A stretch of 64,000 nt of DNA from Blastococcus sp. DSM 46786 (GTDB taxonomy: Bacteria > Actinomycetota > Actinomycetes > Mycobacteriales > Geodermatophilaceae): positions 103,520 to 167,519 of the forward strand of contig NZ_FOAO01000010.1 of the NCBI RefSeq assembly GCF_900109665.1, written 5' to 3'. The notes beneath the pieces are model-generated. The model made no database searches and was not told the origin of the DNA. It saw only the letters and a program-made list of their open reading frames with translations. The translations under genes and the position numbers were made by a program. Positions 61,496 through 64,000 of this stretch are shown here, in pieces. Positions within the stretch are counted from its first letter, which is position 1. Each line of letters begins with the position of its first letter.

Positions 61496-63115
61496 ATGCC
61501 CGCCACCCACGAGGTCACCAACCAGGTCCCGCCGCTGGTCGGGCACGACCCGCTCGCCGGGGACGCCGCGCTCGCCGACGCATGCCGCCGGCACGCCGAC
61601 GAGGCCACCCTGGCGTCGCTCGCCGGGCTCGGCCGGCTCGCCGGCAGCGAGCAGGCGCAGGAGTGGGGCCGGCTGGCGAACGAGAACCCGCCGCGGCTGC
61701 GCACCCACGACCGCTACGGCCACCGCGTGGACGAGGTGGAGTTCCACCCCGCCTGGCACGAGCTCATGCGGACGGCGTTCGAGCACGGCCTGGCGGGCGC
61801 GCCGTGGGCGGACCCCGCTCCGCACGCGCACGTCCGCCGCGCCGTCGGGTACCTGGGGTGGACCCAGGTCGAGATGGGCCACGGCTGCCCGACGACCATG
61901 ACCTACGCGGTGGTCCCCGCCCTGCGCCGGGCACCCCGGCTGGCCGCCCGCTACGAGCCGGGGCTCACCGCGCGGGCGTACGAGTTCGGCCTCGCCGACC
62001 CCGCTGCCAAGCGGGGGCTCGTGGCCGGCATGGGCATGACCGAGAAGCAGGGCGGCTCCGACGTCCGCGCGAACACCACCCGCGCCGTCCCGCAGCCCGA
62101 CGGCACCTACCGGCTCACCGGGCACAAGTGGTTCACCAGCGCGCCGATGAGCGACCTGTTCCTGGTCCTGGCGCAGCTGGACGAGGGGGTCTCCTGCTTC
62201 CTGGTGCCCCGGGTGCTGCCCGACGGCACCCGCAACGTCCTCCGGCTGCAAAGGCTCAAGGACAAGCTCGGCGACCGCTCCAACGCCTCCAGCGAGGTGG
62301 AGTTCGAGGGCACGACCGGGTGGCTCGTCGGCGAGCCCGGGCGCGGCGTCAACGCGATCATCGAGATGGTCAACATGACCCGGGTGGACTGCGTGCTCGG
62401 GTCGGCCGCCACGGTGCGCGCGGCGCTCACGCAGGCCGGTCACCACGCCCGGCACCGGCGCGCGTTCGGCGCGCTGCTGGCCGACCAGCCGCTGATGCAG
62501 AACGTGCTGGCCGACCTCGCGGTGGAGAGCGAGGCCGCGACGGCGCTGGCGGTCCGGCTGGCCGCGGCGGTGGACGACGGCGAGGCCGCCTTCCTCCGCC
62601 TCGCGGGGGCGGCCGCGAAGTACTGGGTGTGCAAGCGCGCTCCCGGGGTCGTCGCGGAGGCCATGGAGGTGCTCGGCGGCAACGGCTACGTCGAGGAGTC
62701 CGGCCTGCCGCGGCTGTACCGGCAGGCGCCGCTGAACTCCATCTGGGAGGGCTCGGGCAACGTCATCGCCCTCGACGTGCTCCGGGCGCTGGGCCGCAGC
62801 TCCGAGTCGCTGGCCGCCGTCACCGCCGAGCTGGAGCTGGCCCGGGGGGCCGACCGCAGGTTCGACGACGCGGTGAAGCGGCTGCACGCCGAGCTCGGCG
62901 ACCCGGAGGGGCTGCCGTTCCGCGCCCGCCGCATCGCCGGATCGCTGGCGCTCTGCCTGCAGGGCTCGCTGCTCCTGCGCCACGCGCCGACGGCGGTCGC
63001 GGAGGCCTTCTGCGCCTCCCGCCTGGGCGGAGAGGCCGGGACCGTGCTGGGCACGCTGCCCGCCGGCACGGGCGTGGCGGAGATCGTCCGGCGGTCCGAG
63101 GTCGCCGCCCCCTGA
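61496..63115 (+). CDS. Acyl-CoA dehydrogenase, AidB type
   Basis: The frame gives 539 residues, longer than ordinary acyl-CoA dehydrogenases and as expected for AidB. THEVTNQVPPLVGHDPLAGDAAL, MTEKQGGSDVRANTT, HKWFTSAPMSDLFLVLAQ and ALNSIWEGSGNVIALDVLRAL match the AidB group (IWEGSGN). E. coli AidB protects DNA in alkylation stress. ATG 61496 is preferred over GTG 61463. Confidence 0.9.
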   Translation: MPATHEVTNQVPPLVGHDPLAGDAALADACRRHADEATLASLAGLGRLAGSEQAQEWGRLANENPPRLRTHDRYGHRVDEVEFHPAWHELMRTAFEHGLAGAPWADPAPHAHVRRAVGYLGWTQVEMGHGCPTTMTYAVVPALRRAPRLAARYEPGLTARAYEFGLADPAAKRGLVAGMGMTEKQGGSDVRANTTRAVPQPDGTYRLTGHKWFTSAPMSDLFLVLAQLDEGVSCFLVPRVLPDGTRNVLRLQRLKDKLGDRSNASSEVEFEGTTGWLVGEPGRGVNAIIEMVNMTRVDCVLGSAATVRAALTQAGHHARHRRAFGALLADQPLMQNVLADLAVESEAATALAVRLAAAVDDGEAAFLRLAGAAAKYWVCKRAPGVVAEAMEVLGGNGYVEESGLPRLYRQAPLNSIWEGSGNVIALDVLRALGRSSESLAAVTAELELARGADRRFDDAVKRLHAELGDPEGLPFRARRIAGSLALCLQGSLLLRHAPTAVAEAFCASRLGGEAGTVLGTLPAGTGVAEIVRRSEVAAP

Positions 63116-63240
63116 AGGAACCGTCGCGGGCTACTACTCTCGGGGACGGCTCAGGTGCTGCCCGTCGTCTTCGCGAGCGGCCCGAGCCCCCGGCGTCCGC
63201 GCGAGCGCGCTGGACGACCAACTGGACGAGAGCGGGCAGC

Positions 63241-64000
63241 GTGCAACCAGGTGACGACCGGCCCCCGGAGGGCCGGCCCGACCCGTTGAGCGGCGTTCCC
63301 GACGCGGTCTACCGCCTCGACGGGCAGGGGCGCTTCGCCTACCTCAACCAGGCCGCCGAGCGGCTGCTCGGGCACCGGGCCGACGAGCTGCTCGGCCGGG
63401 ACGCCCGCGACGCCTTCCCCGCCCTGCGCGGCTCGCTCGCCGAGGAGCGGTACCGCGAGCTGCTCGCCGACGGTCGGCCGCGGGAGTTCCAGTTCTTCTA
63501 CGAGCCCGGGTCGCGCTGGTACGAGGTGCGGATGTTCCCCGACTCCGCCGGGGCGGCGGTGCTCTTCCGCGACATCGACGTGCGCCGGCGCACCGACCAG
63601 GAGCGCGACGACCAGATCCGCGGGCTCACCGCGGTGCTGGAGGCGCTGCCCTCGCCCACCGTGCTGGTCGGGCCCGACGGCAGGATTCTCTCCACCAACC
63701 GGGCGTGGGTGCGCAGCAGCGAGGAGCTGCTCCCCGAGACCTCCTGGCCGGGCCGCGAGGGCGAGGACTACCTGACGGTCATGACGCGTGGCCTGGCGCC
63801 GCAGGAGCACGCCGGGCTCGCCGAGGGCCTGCGGGGGCTGCTGGCCGACACGTCGAGCTCCGACGGCCGCACGTTCGCCTTCGACTACTCGTGCCGGACG
63901 CGGCGGGGCACCTGCTGGTTCCACCTCCAGGCGACCCGGGTCGACCGCGAGGGGCGCGTCGTCGTCACGCACAACGATGTCACCGACCAGGTGCGGGCCC
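63241..64000 (+). CDS. PAS-domain sensor protein, cut by the window end
   Basis: A GTG start with GAGAGCGGG upstream opens a frame that runs past the window edge (253 residues seen). Two PAS domains are visible: VPDAVYRLDGQGRFAYLNQAAERLLGHRADELLG (about 18-50) and ALPSPTVLVGPDGRILSTNRAW (about 140-160), each ending in a FRDIDVRRRTD or THNDVTDQVRA linker. The output domain lies outside. It could be a histidine kinase, diguanylate cyclase or phosphatase; this cannot be told here. Confidence 0.8.
   Translation, partial: MQPGDDRPPEGRPDPLSGVPDAVYRLDGQGRFAYLNQAAERLLGHRADELLGRDARDAFPALRGSLAEERYRELLADGRPREFQFFYEPGSRWYEVRMFPDSAGAAVLFRDIDVRRRTDQERDDQIRGLTAVLEALPSPTVLVGPDGRILSTNRAWVRSSEELLPETSWPGREGEDYLTVMTRGLAPQEHAGLAEGLRGLLADTSSSDGRTFAFDYSCRTRRGTCWFHLQATRVDREGRVVVTHNDVTDQVRA

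Overview
The window is very high-GC DNA with actinobacterial gene style: many GTG starts, GAGG-type ribosome sites and stop/start overlaps. The left part has the oriC-proximal gene order known from Mycobacterium and relatives: tRNA-Ile, tRNA-Ala, ppiA, rhomboid, crgA, a DUF881 gene, pabA/trpG, pknB, pknA, pbpA, rodA, pstP, fhaB, fhaA, tRNA-Leu. Protein flavour suggests Geodermatophilaceae (Blastococcus, Geodermatophilus or Modestobacter); that family assignment is inference.

Layout. 1-225: part of an array of ~100-bp dispersed repeats. 260-2210: two tRNAs with a 46-residue DLW-39 gene between them, then a small segment (DUF4287 gene and a hydrolase broken by a TGA) that ends in a second, degenerate copy of the tRNA-Ala 3' end, so it looks like a decayed insertion. 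2300-5414: ppiA, rhomboid, PH-domain protein, thiolase. 5415-6132: gene-free, with two hairpins and DnaA-box-like words. 6133-17381: the cell-division and wall-growth cluster. The seven genes fhaA to pknB run leftward, mostly with overlapping stops and starts, and couple peptidoglycan synthesis (PbpA, RodA) to Ser/Thr phosphorylation (PknA, PknB, PstP) and FHA readers.

17621-37391: a 19.75-kb genomic island in tRNA-Leu(CAG), bounded by a perfect 20-bp direct repeat of the tRNA 3' end, with a tyrosine integrase near the left end. Its left half is a copper cassette: CopB-type P-type ATPase behind a CsoR-like operator, two DUF305 proteins, a BNR-type lipoprotein, a Cys-rich four-helix copper-binding protein, and a divergent ArsR regulator with its own palindrome. 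Two gene remnants separate this from a right half of unusual genes: a coiled-coil PD-(D/E)XK-like nuclease with small partners; a 1020-residue serine-recombinase-like protein without a visible catalytic serine, next to a small HTH protein with an E-x-K motif; and a Ser/Thr kinase translationally coupled to a 489-residue protein with a CxCxxC...H cluster. The last two pairs are the best candidates for undescribed systems, possibly defence; this is inference.

37392-64000: ordinary chromosome. It holds acyl-CoA dehydrogenases, an ECF sigma factor with a membrane partner, an aminotransferase/omega-amidase pair, a metallophosphoesterase carrying two in-frame copies of the ~100-bp repeat, regulators, a tandem pair of Ser/Thr kinases, cinA, and a PAS-domain protein cut by the window end. 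A perfect parS-type palindrome at 38545 fits an origin-proximal location.
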